Shown piece after piece: positions 1 through 7,036 of a stretch of 31,462 bases of DNA. Numbering within the stretch: position 1 is the stretch's first letter; every line of letters begins with the position of its first letter. Under the pieces are notes generated by a model, which was not told where the DNA came from, ran no database searches, and saw only the letters and a list, made by a program, of their open reading frames with translations. Position numbers and translations under genes: made by a program. Source of the stretch: CAYYYP01 sp964475985 (GTDB lineage Bacteria; Bdellovibrionota; UBA1018; CAYHWW01); the NCBI GenBank assembly GCA_964475985.1, contig CAYYYP010000042.1, positions 1 through 31,462 of the forward strand, given 5' to 3'.

Positions 1-304
1 GAATAATATGATTAAGGAGGTGCCGGTAATCAGGTGAATTACCCTGATTATTTGTACTCAGAATTGTCAAAATTCCATCTAGATTTTGACGCTTTAAAAA
101 AGTAACAAGACGGTTGAGTACCCGACTGTTATTTAACGCATGTCTTTCTTGAGTCCGCTCTGGAAGGTGTTCGATGTCCGTAAGAACATGTTGCAAGGAT
201 TCGGCGCATCTCTGGGTACTAGATCCACCGGCCATTAATTCGGCGTTTAGGCAAGCAAGAGCCGCACAAACAGTTGCAAATATTTTTAATTTATTTATGG
301 GCAT
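1..304 (-). CDS. Partial small secreted protein, function unknown
   Basis: An open frame enters from the left edge and begins at an ATG at 304, so about 101 codons are visible and the C-terminus is missing. The product starts MPINKLKIFATVCAALACLN, a short basic N-terminus plus a hydrophobic stretch typical of a Sec signal peptide, followed by a polar, mostly helical region. I do not recognise a family. The start is uncertain: the purine-rich AGGGAG touches the ATG with no spacer, which is poor spacing for a ribosome binding site, but no better start precedes the signal-like segment. It is transcribed away from the conjugation operon and is probably cargo or an outer-module gene of the element. 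Confidence 0.5.
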   Translation of the reverse strand, partial: MPINKLKIFATVCAALACLNAELMAGGSSTQRCAESLQHVLTDIEHLPERTQERHALNNSRVLNRLVTFLKRQNLDGILTILSTNNQGNSPDYRHLLNHII

Positions 305-376
305 CTCCCTAGAGTTTTCGGCTCAAAAGCCCAAATGGTTAGGTCGGTAACTTTTGCCGATCATGGCGGCCACGAT

Positions 377-468
377 AAACGTCGGATTTACGACGTTTGA
401 AGAAACGTTGATGACGCTGATTTTATTTATAAACCAAAAAATCAGCGTCGCAAATCCGACGATTTTTT
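377..468 (+). promoter_or_regulatory. Nested, mutually exclusive inverted repeats (oriT or attenuator candidate)
   Basis: Three pairings are visible. A 10-base outer pair joins 380-389 (CGTCGGATTT) to 452-461 (AAATCCGACG). A 12-base inner pair joins 413-424 (GACGCTGATTTT) to 438-449. An 8-base pair joins 377-384 (AAACGTCG) to 391-398 (CGACGTTT). The outer pair and the 8-base pair share bases 380-384 and cannot form together. The outer arm is followed closely by six T at 463-468, as in an intrinsic terminator. The arrangement would fit a switchable terminator (attenuator), a plain terminator, or repeats at an origin of transfer; the sequence does not decide between them. Confidence 0.5.
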
Positions 469-552
469 GAACTCCATTTTTTCTGCGCAACGGATATTCT
501 CTTCACAATCAACAACTTCCATTCATTGGCATGAAGTCCCAATCCCTTGCAA

Positions 553-606
553 TTAATAATGCCGTGAGCAGCGAAGGCAAAAGCCGACGTTCCTCACGAT
601 TATTAA
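553..606 (+). promoter_or_regulatory. Leader hairpin just before the first small gene
   Basis: TTAATAAT at 553-560 pairs with ATTATTAA at 599-606, and CGTGAG at 563-568 pairs with CTCACG at 593-598, leaving a two-base bulge at 561-562. Inside, GGC at 576-578 can pair with GCC at 583-585. The hairpin ends 6 bases before the ribosome binding site GGAGG (612-616) of the gene at 625, so it would sit in the 5' leader and could tune translation or mRNA stability. It could also be a repressor site at DNA level. Confidence 0.45.
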
Positions 607-624
607 ACTTTGGAGGAATGACCT

Positions 625-807
625 ATGAGCCTATCAGATTGCCCACAATGTGGATTTGAAAAATTTGATCACGAACTGATCTGCGAAGAATGCCGTGACG
701 ATCTTCATGAGACGGACTGCTTTGACTACTACACGAACCCAGACCTGAGAGCCCTGATCGATATCCAAGAAGGTTACGAATACTGGGATGAGAATTCTTG
801 GAACTAA
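625..807 (+). CDS. Small zinc-ribbon-like protein, first leader gene
   Basis: A 60-residue acidic protein that begins MSLSDCPQCGFEKF. It holds two CxxC knuckles, CPQC near residues 6-9 and CEEC near residues 20-23, the pattern of a small zinc ribbon, followed by an acidic Asp/Glu/Tyr-rich tail. A good ribosome binding site, GGAGG at 612-616, stands 8 bases before the ATG, which makes this start convincing. The next small gene begins 13 bases downstream. The family is not one I can name; small zinc-ribbon proteins of this kind may bind nucleic acid or protein partners, but the role here is unknown. Confidence 0.65.
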   Translation: MSLSDCPQCGFEKFDHELICEECRDDLHETDCFDYYTNPDLRALIDIQEGYEYWDENSWN

Positions 808-820
808 GGCGAGGTTCACC

Positions 821-970
821 ATGTTTAAAGCAGTAATTGATTTTCTGAGGTTCATTTGGCGAAAACTTGAGAAAGATAGTCGCAAGGCTGATCACATTCA
901 AGATCGCCTCGCGCTTATCAATGAAGAGAGATACCGGCAGATGCGCCACCACATCAAAGATTTAATGTGA
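821..970 (+). CDS. Small basic helical protein, unknown
   Basis: A 49-residue protein beginning MFKAVIDFLRFIWRKLEKDS. An in-frame ATG at 788 lies inside the preceding gene, but the ATG at 821 has a purine-rich site (AAGGCGAGG, about 806-814) at good distance, so I use it. The N-terminal third is an amphipathic aromatic helix (FLRFIWRKL) that could touch the membrane, and the rest is charged and helical. No family is recognised. It stands 13 bases after the zinc-ribbon gene, so the two are probably co-transcribed. Confidence is moderate because of the short length. Confidence 0.5.
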   Translation: MFKAVIDFLRFIWRKLEKDSRKADHIQDRLALINEERYRQMRHHIKDLM

Positions 971-1162
971 GACTGGCAGAAAACGAAAACGGCGGAAGAG
1001 AATTTCTGCTTGAGATGAATTAACAGCCGACCGCCAACGAGTCCAGCTCGTTCTTCACTGCCGTTATGCCAGCACCTCGGCTTTCAAGTCGATCCGAGCA
1101 CATTATAAATATTATTTATTTTATATCATCGGCGGCACCAATGCCTGCCGAATTGGAGTTTT
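971..1162. promoter_or_regulatory. Intergenic stretch with hairpin and AT-rich promoter-like segment
   Basis: A hairpin AACGAG (1036-1041), loop TCCAG, CTCGTT (1047-1052) could act as a weak terminator. A further pair CTCGG/CCGAG lies at about 1077-1099. It is followed by a strongly AT-rich block at about 1102-1130 (TATAAATATTATTTATTTTA), which resembles a promoter region and may start a second transcript covering the next small genes and the VirB operon. No exact -35/-10 pair is claimed. Confidence 0.35.
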
Positions 1163-1336
1163 ATGTCCTTTTTTCCTGTTCATGACTGGATGCGCCCCAT
1201 CCGTCATCGATGCCCCGAATGCCAAAGCAGGCTTCATGAAGCATGCAATCACGTTAGATTTTGCAACTACTGCGAATGGTATGAGCCCGACGAGGTTCGT
1301 ATCGCTCGTCTAGAAAAGGCGTCTTTTCATGAATAA
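1163..1336 (+). CDS. Small zinc-ribbon-like protein, third leader gene
   Basis: A 57-residue protein beginning MSFFPVHDWMRPIRHRCPEC. It has CPEC at residues 17-20, a further Cys at 28, and CNYC at residues 34-37, spacing that fits a single zinc ribbon. A TTGGAG site at 1153-1158 stands 4 bases before the ATG, and the 11-base string TTGGAGTTTTA recurs before the VirB2 gene, which supports real translation here. The stop codon overlaps the next small gene. It resembles the leader gene at 625 in design (short, two CxxC pairs), though the two do not align closely by eye. Function unknown. Confidence 0.6.
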   Translation: MSFFPVHDWMRPIRHRCPECQSRLHEACNHVRFCNYCEWYEPDEVRIARLEKASFHE

Positions 1337-1490
1337 ACGCCATCACCAAAATCCCTCTTATAGAGCCTCGATTCGCGAATGGCTTCGAGAGCTGCGCTTA
1401 GCGCGTCTTGAAACCAGCAATCCTTTATCAACCAAAAATTTTAGCCCTCTCGTCGTTATTTACGGCGAGGACGCGCCCTTGGAGTTTTAG
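1329..1490 (+). CDS. Small basic hypothetical protein
   Basis: A 53-residue frame beginning MNKRHHQNPSYRASIREWLR. Its ATG overlaps the last codons of the zinc-ribbon gene (ATGAATAA) and its stop is 4 bases before the VirB2 start, so it fills the space between two likely genes exactly. The N-terminal half is basic and helical (REWLRELRLARLE). An AAAAGG-like site lies about ten bases upstream. No family is recognised, and it may simply be an open frame bridging two real genes, so confidence is limited. Confidence 0.4.
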   Translation: MNKRHHQNPSYRASIREWLRELRLARLETSNPLSTKNFSPLVVIYGEDAPLEF

Positions 1491-1494
1491 TATT

Positions 1495-1794
1495 ATGAAA
1501 AAGTTTAGTTTTAATTTTCAATCCTTGAAACAGATTTCCTGTATTAGCGGCATGAGCCTGCTGTCTCAGAGTAGCTTTGCCAGCATTACCGATATGACGC
1601 GCAACCTTCAAACAGCGGTGCTTGAAGTCCTGGCCCCTATGATTTGCGTAGGCGGAATTATTTTCAGCGGTTTCAAACTCGCCATGGGCGATGAAGCTGG
1701 AAAACGAATGTTATTTTGGAGCTGCGTGGGTACGGCCATTACGTTTACCGCCCCAAGCCTTCTTTCTTACCTTCAGCACAACGTGGCTGCCTAA
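1495..1794 (+). CDS. virB2: VirB2/TrbC-like major pilin of the type IV secretion system
   Basis: A 99-residue pilin precursor. A longer in-frame start exists at 1408, but the ATG at 1495 has a TTGGAG site upstream and gives a proper signal peptide (KKFSFNFQSLKQ, hydrophobic core, cleavage probably near SFA/S about residue 28). The mature part has two hydrophobic helices, about residues 46-62 (PMICVGGIIFSGFKLAMG) and 72-92, joined by a short polar loop DEAGKR. This two-helix hairpin is the VirB2/TrbC arrangement: the subunits form the conjugative pilus. Its position at the head of the VirB operon agrees. Identification rests on topology, length and context, since pilins diverge strongly in sequence. 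Confidence 0.8.
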   Translation: MKKFSFNFQSLKQISCISGMSLLSQSSFASITDMTRNLQTAVLEVLAPMICVGGIIFSGFKLAMGDEAGKRMLFWSCVGTAITFTAPSLLSYLQHNVAA

Positions 1795-1816
1795 TTTTTA
1801 TTTTTGGAGTCACGCT

Positions 1817-2500
1817 ATGAAATCAATTTATTTCAAAGACATTCTTGTTACATTCATTGCCCGTTTTAAAAAACTTATCGCGGATCCACTTCTAGAGACA
1901 ACGGCACAAAACGAAATCCAAGCTCTTGTCGAACCATCCAACAAGGAGATCATAAACGCGGGGATTTTTCTCAGCGTTTATGCAACTGCAGTCGGCGTGG
2001 CGAGCCAACTTTCGTCGCTGCCTTTGCCTCACTATGATTTTGCCTTTATTTTTGGTTTTGTCATTGGCACGGCTCTCTGCTGTTTGTTGCTATTTCCAGT
2101 CATAATCATATTAGGAAGCTTGATTGGGTTTGGGCTTGTACGCCTGTTTGGTGGTAAAAAATCATTTCGCCACTATCTAGGGGTGTGCATTGTGGAGTTG
2201 CCTATCTCCCTAGGCCTGTCACTTCTGTGCCAGGCCGGAGTGAAGGCAGCTGCAGTATCTGGCGTAAGCTATCTTGCCCTGATTCTTCCTTTGCTGCCGA
2301 TGGTCGCCGCTTATCGCAACTTTGTGCTCAATGGAGTAGGCAAAAAGGCATCCGCCGTGATTGTTGCCGGCCTTTACGTTCTCGGAACTATGGTTGTCAT
2401 CGCGCAGGTAGCAATCTTAAAGCCTCAAACGCTTCAAGACGCCACAAGTTTTCAACCGTCGCCTTTTTCTTGCGGGGTGCCCGATGAGTACCCTCGCTAG
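1817..2500 (+). CDS. Yip1-like multi-spanning membrane protein inserted in the T4SS operon
   Basis: A 227-residue protein with about five membrane segments. The ATG at 1817 follows TTGGAG (1804-1809); an upstream in-frame start at 1691 lies inside the pilin gene and is rejected. After a soluble N-terminus come hydrophobic segments around residues 48-66, 74-108, 123-142, 146-165 and 178-200. The stretch VRLFGGKKSFRHYLG followed by a Pro-containing helix resembles the Yip1 domain pattern (gGk.sf....). Yip1-family proteins are membrane proteins of unclear bacterial role. The gene overlaps the VirB3/TraL gene by 17 bases, so it belongs to the operon. A protein here, between VirB2 and VirB3, is not part of the standard VirB set; it may help pilin insertion, but that is a guess. 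Confidence 0.6.
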   Translation: MKSIYFKDILVTFIARFKKLIADPLLETTAQNEIQALVEPSNKEIINAGIFLSVYATAVGVASQLSSLPLPHYDFAFIFGFVIGTALCCLLLFPVIIILGSLIGFGLVRLFGGKKSFRHYLGVCIVELPISLGLSLLCQAGVKAAAVSGVSYLALILPLLPMVAAYRNFVLNGVGKKASAVIVAGLYVLGTMVVIAQVAILKPQTLQDATSFQPSPFSCGVPDEYPR

Positions 2501-2780
2501 AAGTATTCCGCGAAGCCTTGATGACTCGGCTCGCATTTTGGGACTTTCGCCGTTGGAGCTCGCATCAACGGCCGTCATTTACGCAATCGTTAGTCCTATT
2601 TTAAAGGGAGTGCCCTTCGGGGCACTCCTCTCCCTTCTGTTCGCCGGTGTCATGGGGGTGAGCTTTCTCATCCTCAATCGCACCCATCCCCCAAGCCAGG
2701 GAGCGCTGGTCATTTTAGCGCTTTTGCGACCGCGGGTTCTTCCTGTGATGCCGTTGGGGATTGAAAGGAATCAGTTATGA
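2484..2780 (+). CDS. virB3: VirB3/TraL-like inner-membrane component
   Basis: A 98-residue protein with one or two hydrophobic helices (about residues 26-43 and 46-64). The N-terminal pattern RSLDDSARILGLSPLEL followed directly by the hydrophobic pair, and a basic C-terminal part, match the VirB3/TraL family, in which a short N-terminal segment precedes a membrane hairpin. VirB3 proteins partner VirB4 at the inner membrane in pilus assembly. It starts within the end of the Yip1-like gene and overlaps VirB4 by four bases (ATGA), so expression is likely coupled. The motif resembles F-type TraL more than Agrobacterium VirB3, but the protein is too short to be sure. Confidence 0.75.
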   Translation: MSTLARSIPRSLDDSARILGLSPLELASTAVIYAIVSPILKGVPFGALLSLLFAGVMGVSFLILNRTHPPSQGALVILALLRPRVLPVMPLGIERNQL

Positions 2781-5284
2781 ATTTGAACTTTTTTAGTTCG
2801 CCTTCTCGCGAGAAGACCGTGGCCGAGAGCCTTCCTTACTTTAGTCTCGATACTAATAAAGAGAGTCTTCTTTGGATGAAAGATGGCGGTGCCTCCGCCA
2901 CTTTGGCGCTGACGCCAAAAAGCGTCATGAGTTCTCCAGATGAAGACCTTGAGGCTCTGCGCTCAGGTCTCACTATGGTTCTAAACCAGGTACCCGAGGG
3001 TACGCTGCTGCAATTTCTAATGCGACGGGAAGCCACTAATCAGGCAAGCGATCTTGCCGTAGCACAGTGGACGAAGGCGCATACACCAGAAATTCCAGCG
3101 CCTAGTGATGATCCGCTGCAGAAGCTAAAGCAGGCCAAGCAAGAAGCAATGGAAACCCTGTGGAAAGATAATGAGCTTTTTCAGACCAGGATCTACGTCA
3201 CAGTGCGCGTAAGTAGCGAGATCAAGGCAAAGCCTCTGACCAAGATCGGACCTCTTTCTCATCTAGGCCTCATTAAAACCAAGAGCGGGTTTAAATCCTC
3301 CCAGGTGGTTGCCTCAGAAGCGCGCGATCTTTTGAATTCGCTCAAAATCGCTTTGGAGAGTCAAGGATTTGAAGCGCGTATCGTCACTGCGTCAGAAATT
3401 CTTAAAACGGCCTATGAGTTTTTAAATCCTGAGCGAGAGTTTCCTAAAAATTCATTTCAGGTGGCTACTGACTCGGATCTCTCCGAATCACTTTCTCAAA
3501 CTGACCTTATTGAAACAAGGCGTGGACTGCAGCTCGGGCGTACCTCACTTCGTATCGGTACGATGAAGACGTTGCCTGATAGCTCGACACCGGGACTTAT
3601 GGCCCACTTTAGTATGCTCCCTCTTGATTTCTGGCTCGTGCAAACCATTTTGGTACTGCCACAAACGTCGGAACGAGAGCGGCTCTCGCGAAGACAGCGC
3701 CTCACGTCAGGCTTGGTCTCCGGCAATAACGTGAGAAACCTCTCAGCTGAAACCCAGCTTACTGATATTGAAGACACGCTCACGGCCATGATTGGCTCGG
3801 GTGAAAAGCTTCTCGCCTCATCGTTTCACCTCATTGCCTTTGAGAAAGAAAGCGCTGAGGCACACACCTTTACCCGCCTTCTGGAGGAAGGAGAAAAACT
3901 AGGACCAGGATGCCGCTGGTTTGAAGAGACTGTAGGAGCGTTTCCTGTATTCTTTGGCATCCTTCCCTTTGCACCAAGCTTTATCACTAGACCCAAACGG
4001 GTGCTCTCCTCAAACCTTTGTGATTTCTTGCCCGTGTTTGGCATTGGCTCCGGCCATAACGAAGCGGCCGTTCTTTTTGAAACACCGTATCAGAGTGCCC
4101 TAGGGCTTTCTCTGTATGAAAAATCCCCCAGTGCCAATGGGATTTTGATCGGTTCAACTGGTTCTGGAAAAAGCACGCTTGCTTGTGGGTTGATTCTGGG
4201 TATGAGCGCTGGCGGGCATCCGGCTGCACCTTCGAATTTTGTAATCGACGTTGGTAATAGTTTCAAACGCACGATCCAATATTTAGGTGGCTCTAGCCTT
4301 GATCTTTCCCCTGAAAAAGGCACCATCATTAATCCCTTTGATCTGGAACCAGGCGATACAAGACCTAGTCCTGAGAAGATCAAATTTCTGACAGCCCTTT
4401 TTGATGAAATCCTTGGCGATGCCGGAAATTTGACCAAGCTTGAGCGCGCTCTTTTAGAGACCGAAATCTTAGTCTTCTATGAAAAAAAATCCACATGCAC
4501 TCTTTCATTATTTCGAGAGCATCTTGAGGCGTCAGATTCCGTCGAGCTTCGAAGGCTTTCAAAACTTTTAACGCTTTGGTGCAGACCTCACCCTTACGGC
4601 CTTTTGTTTGATGGCACGACCAACGTCAATCTTAAGGCGCCACACCTGCATTTTGAATTGCGCGGTTGTCAGCGTTATCCCGATCTTTTGCGCGCTGCCA
4701 TGCTTGTGGTCATGAACGCCATCTGGGGTGAAGTGAAGGCACGATTTCCTCACCGCTCTATTATCTGTGTCGATGAAGCGCACACGATGATTCGGACATC
4801 GGGAGACGGTCGTGCCAACACCTCAGCGAGAGTCATCGAGGACTACTTTCGCCAGATTCGAAAATTCTCCGGCGGTGTGCTTGCCCTGTCGCAAACGGCC
4901 AAAGACCTAAAAAACGATGACATCGGCGATGGCATTCTGGCTAACGCACCCAATCGTTTTATTCTGCGCCAGCGTGGTGATGAAAAAACTCTTCGCGAGG
5001 ATTTAAAACTCAATGAGCGGGAATTAGCAGACGTATTTTCTCTGAGCCAAGTGCGGGGCCTATACTCTGAGTTTTTCCTGCACTCAGAATTCATCAAAAG
5101 CATTCTTATTTATCGGCCCACGTCACTTGAGCTCTGGCTCTCGACAACGCATCCGCCAGATAATGCTCTTTTAGAAAAAGAATGGGCCATGCATCCCGAG
5201 TGGTCCTTGGTCCAAATCATGGATCACATGGCAGGGCAGTATCCCCAAGGGGCGCCTGAGGACCAAGGAGGAGCGGCAGCATGA
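2777..5284 (+). CDS. virB4: VirB4/TraC-family conjugation ATPase
   Basis: An 835-residue ATPase that powers pilus assembly and substrate transfer at the inner membrane. The N-terminal half (about 1-430) is the VirB4/TraC domain; the C-terminal half is a RecA-like motor. Walker A is GSTGSGKST at residues 459-467. Walker B is IICVDEAH, with D666 and E667. A motif LALSQTAKDL follows at about 714-723, matching the conserved Gln-containing motif of the family. The length of about 800 residues is typical. The gene overlaps both neighbours by 4 bases (VirB3 at 2777-2780 and the VirB5-like gene at 5281-5284). No frameshift or missing catalytic residue is seen. Confidence 0.93.
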   Translation: MNLNFFSSPSREKTVAESLPYFSLDTNKESLLWMKDGGASATLALTPKSVMSSPDEDLEALRSGLTMVLNQVPEGTLLQFLMRREATNQASDLAVAQWTKAHTPEIPAPSDDPLQKLKQAKQEAMETLWKDNELFQTRIYVTVRVSSEIKAKPLTKIGPLSHLGLIKTKSGFKSSQVVASEARDLLNSLKIALESQGFEARIVTASEILKTAYEFLNPEREFPKNSFQVATDSDLSESLSQTDLIETRRGLQLGRTSLRIGTMKTLPDSSTPGLMAHFSMLPLDFWLVQTILVLPQTSERERLSRRQRLTSGLVSGNNVRNLSAETQLTDIEDTLTAMIGSGEKLLASSFHLIAFEKESAEAHTFTRLLEEGEKLGPGCRWFEETVGAFPVFFGILPFAPSFITRPKRVLSSNLCDFLPVFGIGSGHNEAAVLFETPYQSALGLSLYEKSPSANGILIGSTGSGKSTLACGLILGMSAGGHPAAPSNFVIDVGNSFKRTIQYLGGSSLDLSPEKGTIINPFDLEPGDTRPSPEKIKFLTALFDEILGDAGNLTKLERALLETEILVFYEKKSTCTLSLFREHLEASDSVELRRLSKLLTLWCRPHPYGLLFDGTTNVNLKAPHLHFELRGCQRYPDLLRAAMLVVMNAIWGEVKARFPHRSIICVDEAHTMIRTSGDGRANTSARVIEDYFRQIRKFSGGVLALSQTAKDLKNDDIGDGILANAPNRFILRQRGDEKTLREDLKLNERELADVFSLSQVRGLYSEFFLHSEFIKSILIYRPTSLELWLSTTHPPDNALLEKEWAMHPEWSLVQIMDHMAGQYPQGAPEDQGGAAA

Positions 5285-6072
5285 AAAAGTTTCTTCAAAT
5301 GATAAAGCTCAGGTTCTTTTGGGTTTCAATCGCCGCTGTCATCTCAGCGGAGCTCTTGCTTGCGCCCGTAAAGCTTGTGCATGCAAGCTTTGGTGCCGAA
5401 ATTCCATTCCTCATTAAAATTATCGCCGAAGCCATTCAGCAGGTGAAATCATTACAGATGATCATCGGCACCACGCGCGAGACAGTCGGCATCTTAAATG
5501 ACATGAACCGCGGCGTGCGTGAGGTTTTACGTCTTGCAGAGACCGCCCACGTCCCCATCCCGCGCCAGATCTATGAATCTGCCAGAACTCTTGAAGAGGC
5601 TACCCGGGAAGCTCAGCGTATCTATGGACCACTCTCCCAAGGAGGACCTGCGCAGACGCAGCGACATTTTCAAGCCGGTACCGAGGGCCTCTATTTAAGT
5701 CACGATGCTTTTGAATACTCTACCTTTCTCGATGTCAACGGCGAAAGGATCAAATCATCGGCCATTACGGCCAGCCAAGGTTCCGCCACCAGACTCACTG
5801 CTGAGAGCATGGGTGTACTTATCCATGCCGTAAGCCACGCGAATCGCATCCAAGCCAAAAGTCTTGAAATCCAGGCCACAAATCGGCTCGAAAGTTCAAG
5901 TCGAGAAAATGCACGTTTTGAGTCGTTTATTCATACGCAGAGCACGATTGAAGAGAATTTTAGGCAATCACAGTTTTCTAATCTCAATTCATTCGATGAT
6001 GCCGCCGGTGCATCTGAGTCACCCTCGTCAACGTCGGCGCATGTGCGAACACCAGAGGGAGGTCTGCCATGA
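5281..6072 (+). CDS. virB5: VirB5/TrbJ-like periplasmic conjugation protein
   Basis: A 263-residue secreted protein. The signal peptide (MKKFLQMIKLRFF, then a hydrophobic run) probably ends near VHA/S at about residue 37. The mature part is almost wholly helical, with long amphipathic stretches such as IIAEAIQQVKSLQMIIG and a heptad-rich region at 185-225. The last 30 residues are Ser/Pro-rich and disordered. VirB5 and TrbJ proteins share this design and act as minor pilus-tip or assembly subunits; sequence conservation in the family is low, so the call depends on topology and on position between VirB4 and VirB6. It overlaps both neighbours by four bases. Confidence 0.65.
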   Translation: MKKFLQMIKLRFFWVSIAAVISAELLLAPVKLVHASFGAEIPFLIKIIAEAIQQVKSLQMIIGTTRETVGILNDMNRGVREVLRLAETAHVPIPRQIYESARTLEEATREAQRIYGPLSQGGPAQTQRHFQAGTEGLYLSHDAFEYSTFLDVNGERIKSSAITASQGSATRLTAESMGVLIHAVSHANRIQAKSLEIQATNRLESSSRENARFESFIHTQSTIEENFRQSQFSNLNSFDDAAGASESPSSTSAHVRTPEGGLP

Positions 6073-6998
6073 ATGGACTTCACTTTGAAAAAGTCGGTGT
6101 CGCCTCTCTTCATCTTTTTAATGTCAGCCAAGGACTTTTTTGGTCCTATCTGCCGGTTGCCTTTTTGCTCGCCATTCTCATGATCTATATCAGCGGCGAT
6201 ATCTCGGGTGGGAAATTTGAGAGCCTGTTTCGAAGGCTTATTATCGCCATCATGCTTTTGGTCGCATTTCCTACAATTTCAAGTGCCATACAAGGTGTGG
6301 AATCTCAGTTGCTGGCGGCCTTTGGCGGTGATCAATCGATTTCTGATATTTTTGGCAAAGTTGCCGATAAGGCCAAGGACATCAAAAATGTAGGCGGATT
6401 TTCTTGGATTAAAGTCGGAGAATCCGTGTTGGCACTGATTGCCACCCTTTCGTTTTTACTGCTGGCAGTCATCCAACATTTTCTGAATGTGCTTCATGTG
6501 ACCATTTGGAATTTGCTTCACATCTTGGGACCACTGGCCCTTTTAGCCTGCTTGTTCCCAAGCATGAGTAACATCCCAAAGGGAATTTTCTCGGGGATGC
6601 TGGAACTCGCGTTATGGAAGCCGATGTGGGCGATACTTGCACAACTTCTCATTGCCATTGGTTTTGGTGAGCAGCCTGCAGACCCAGAACATTGGTTTGA
6701 TACGATGATCATGAACTTTGCGGTCGCTGGTCTTATGGCAAGTACTCCAGCTCTTGTTCACGGCTTCATGTCAGGCTCGTTGGCAAGTGTTGGCGGTTCA
6801 ACCATACAAACGATGCTTTCAGGAACAGGTGCCCTTCTCACGCGCGCTCCTATGAACGCAATTCAAAGTACCGCACGAACTATAAAGGGCCAAACTTTGG
6901 GACGAGTAAGTAAAGCCATCTCAAAGCGATTTCGACCCAAATCAAAAACGAAACCAAAACTGGCAGCAAGGGCTCATCACGCCTCTGCCTCTTCTTAA
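6069..6998 (+). CDS. virB6: VirB6/TrbL-like polytopic inner-membrane channel protein
   Basis: A 309-residue protein with about six membrane segments: near residues 23-43, 58-76, 118-140, 145-166, 175-198 and 212-232. A loop at 85-115 (DQSISDIFGKVADKAKD) would be periplasmic. The C-terminal 60 residues are strongly basic (KRFRPKSKTKPK) and likely cytoplasmic. This arrangement matches VirB6/TrbL, the pore-associated component of the inner-membrane complex. The start overlaps the stop of the VirB5-like gene by four bases. The next gene begins 38 bases on, the largest gap inside the operon. Confidence 0.75.
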   Translation: MNGLHFEKVGVASLHLFNVSQGLFWSYLPVAFLLAILMIYISGDISGGKFESLFRRLIIAIMLLVAFPTISSAIQGVESQLLAAFGGDQSISDIFGKVADKAKDIKNVGGFSWIKVGESVLALIATLSFLLLAVIQHFLNVLHVTIWNLLHILGPLALLACLFPSMSNIPKGIFSGMLELALWKPMWAILAQLLIAIGFGEQPADPEHWFDTMIMNFAVAGLMASTPALVHGFMSGSLASVGGSTIQTMLSGTGALLTRAPMNAIQSTARTIKGQTLGRVSKAISKRFRPKSKTKPKLAARAHHASASS

Positions 6999-7036
6999 TC
7001 AATTTATTAAAGGTTTCACAAAAATGAAAAGGATTT

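Larger units (their letters stand above)
305..624. other. Non-coding structured region upstream of the conjugation leader
   Basis: This 320-base stretch separates the divergent secreted-protein gene from the first leader gene, and I see no convincing gene in it. It contains two dense groups of inverted repeats, at 377-468 and 553-606, listed separately. Because it lies between divergent transcription units of a conjugative element it is the most likely place for an origin of transfer and/or the promoter of the transfer genes. That role is inferred from position and structure only. Confidence 0.5.
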
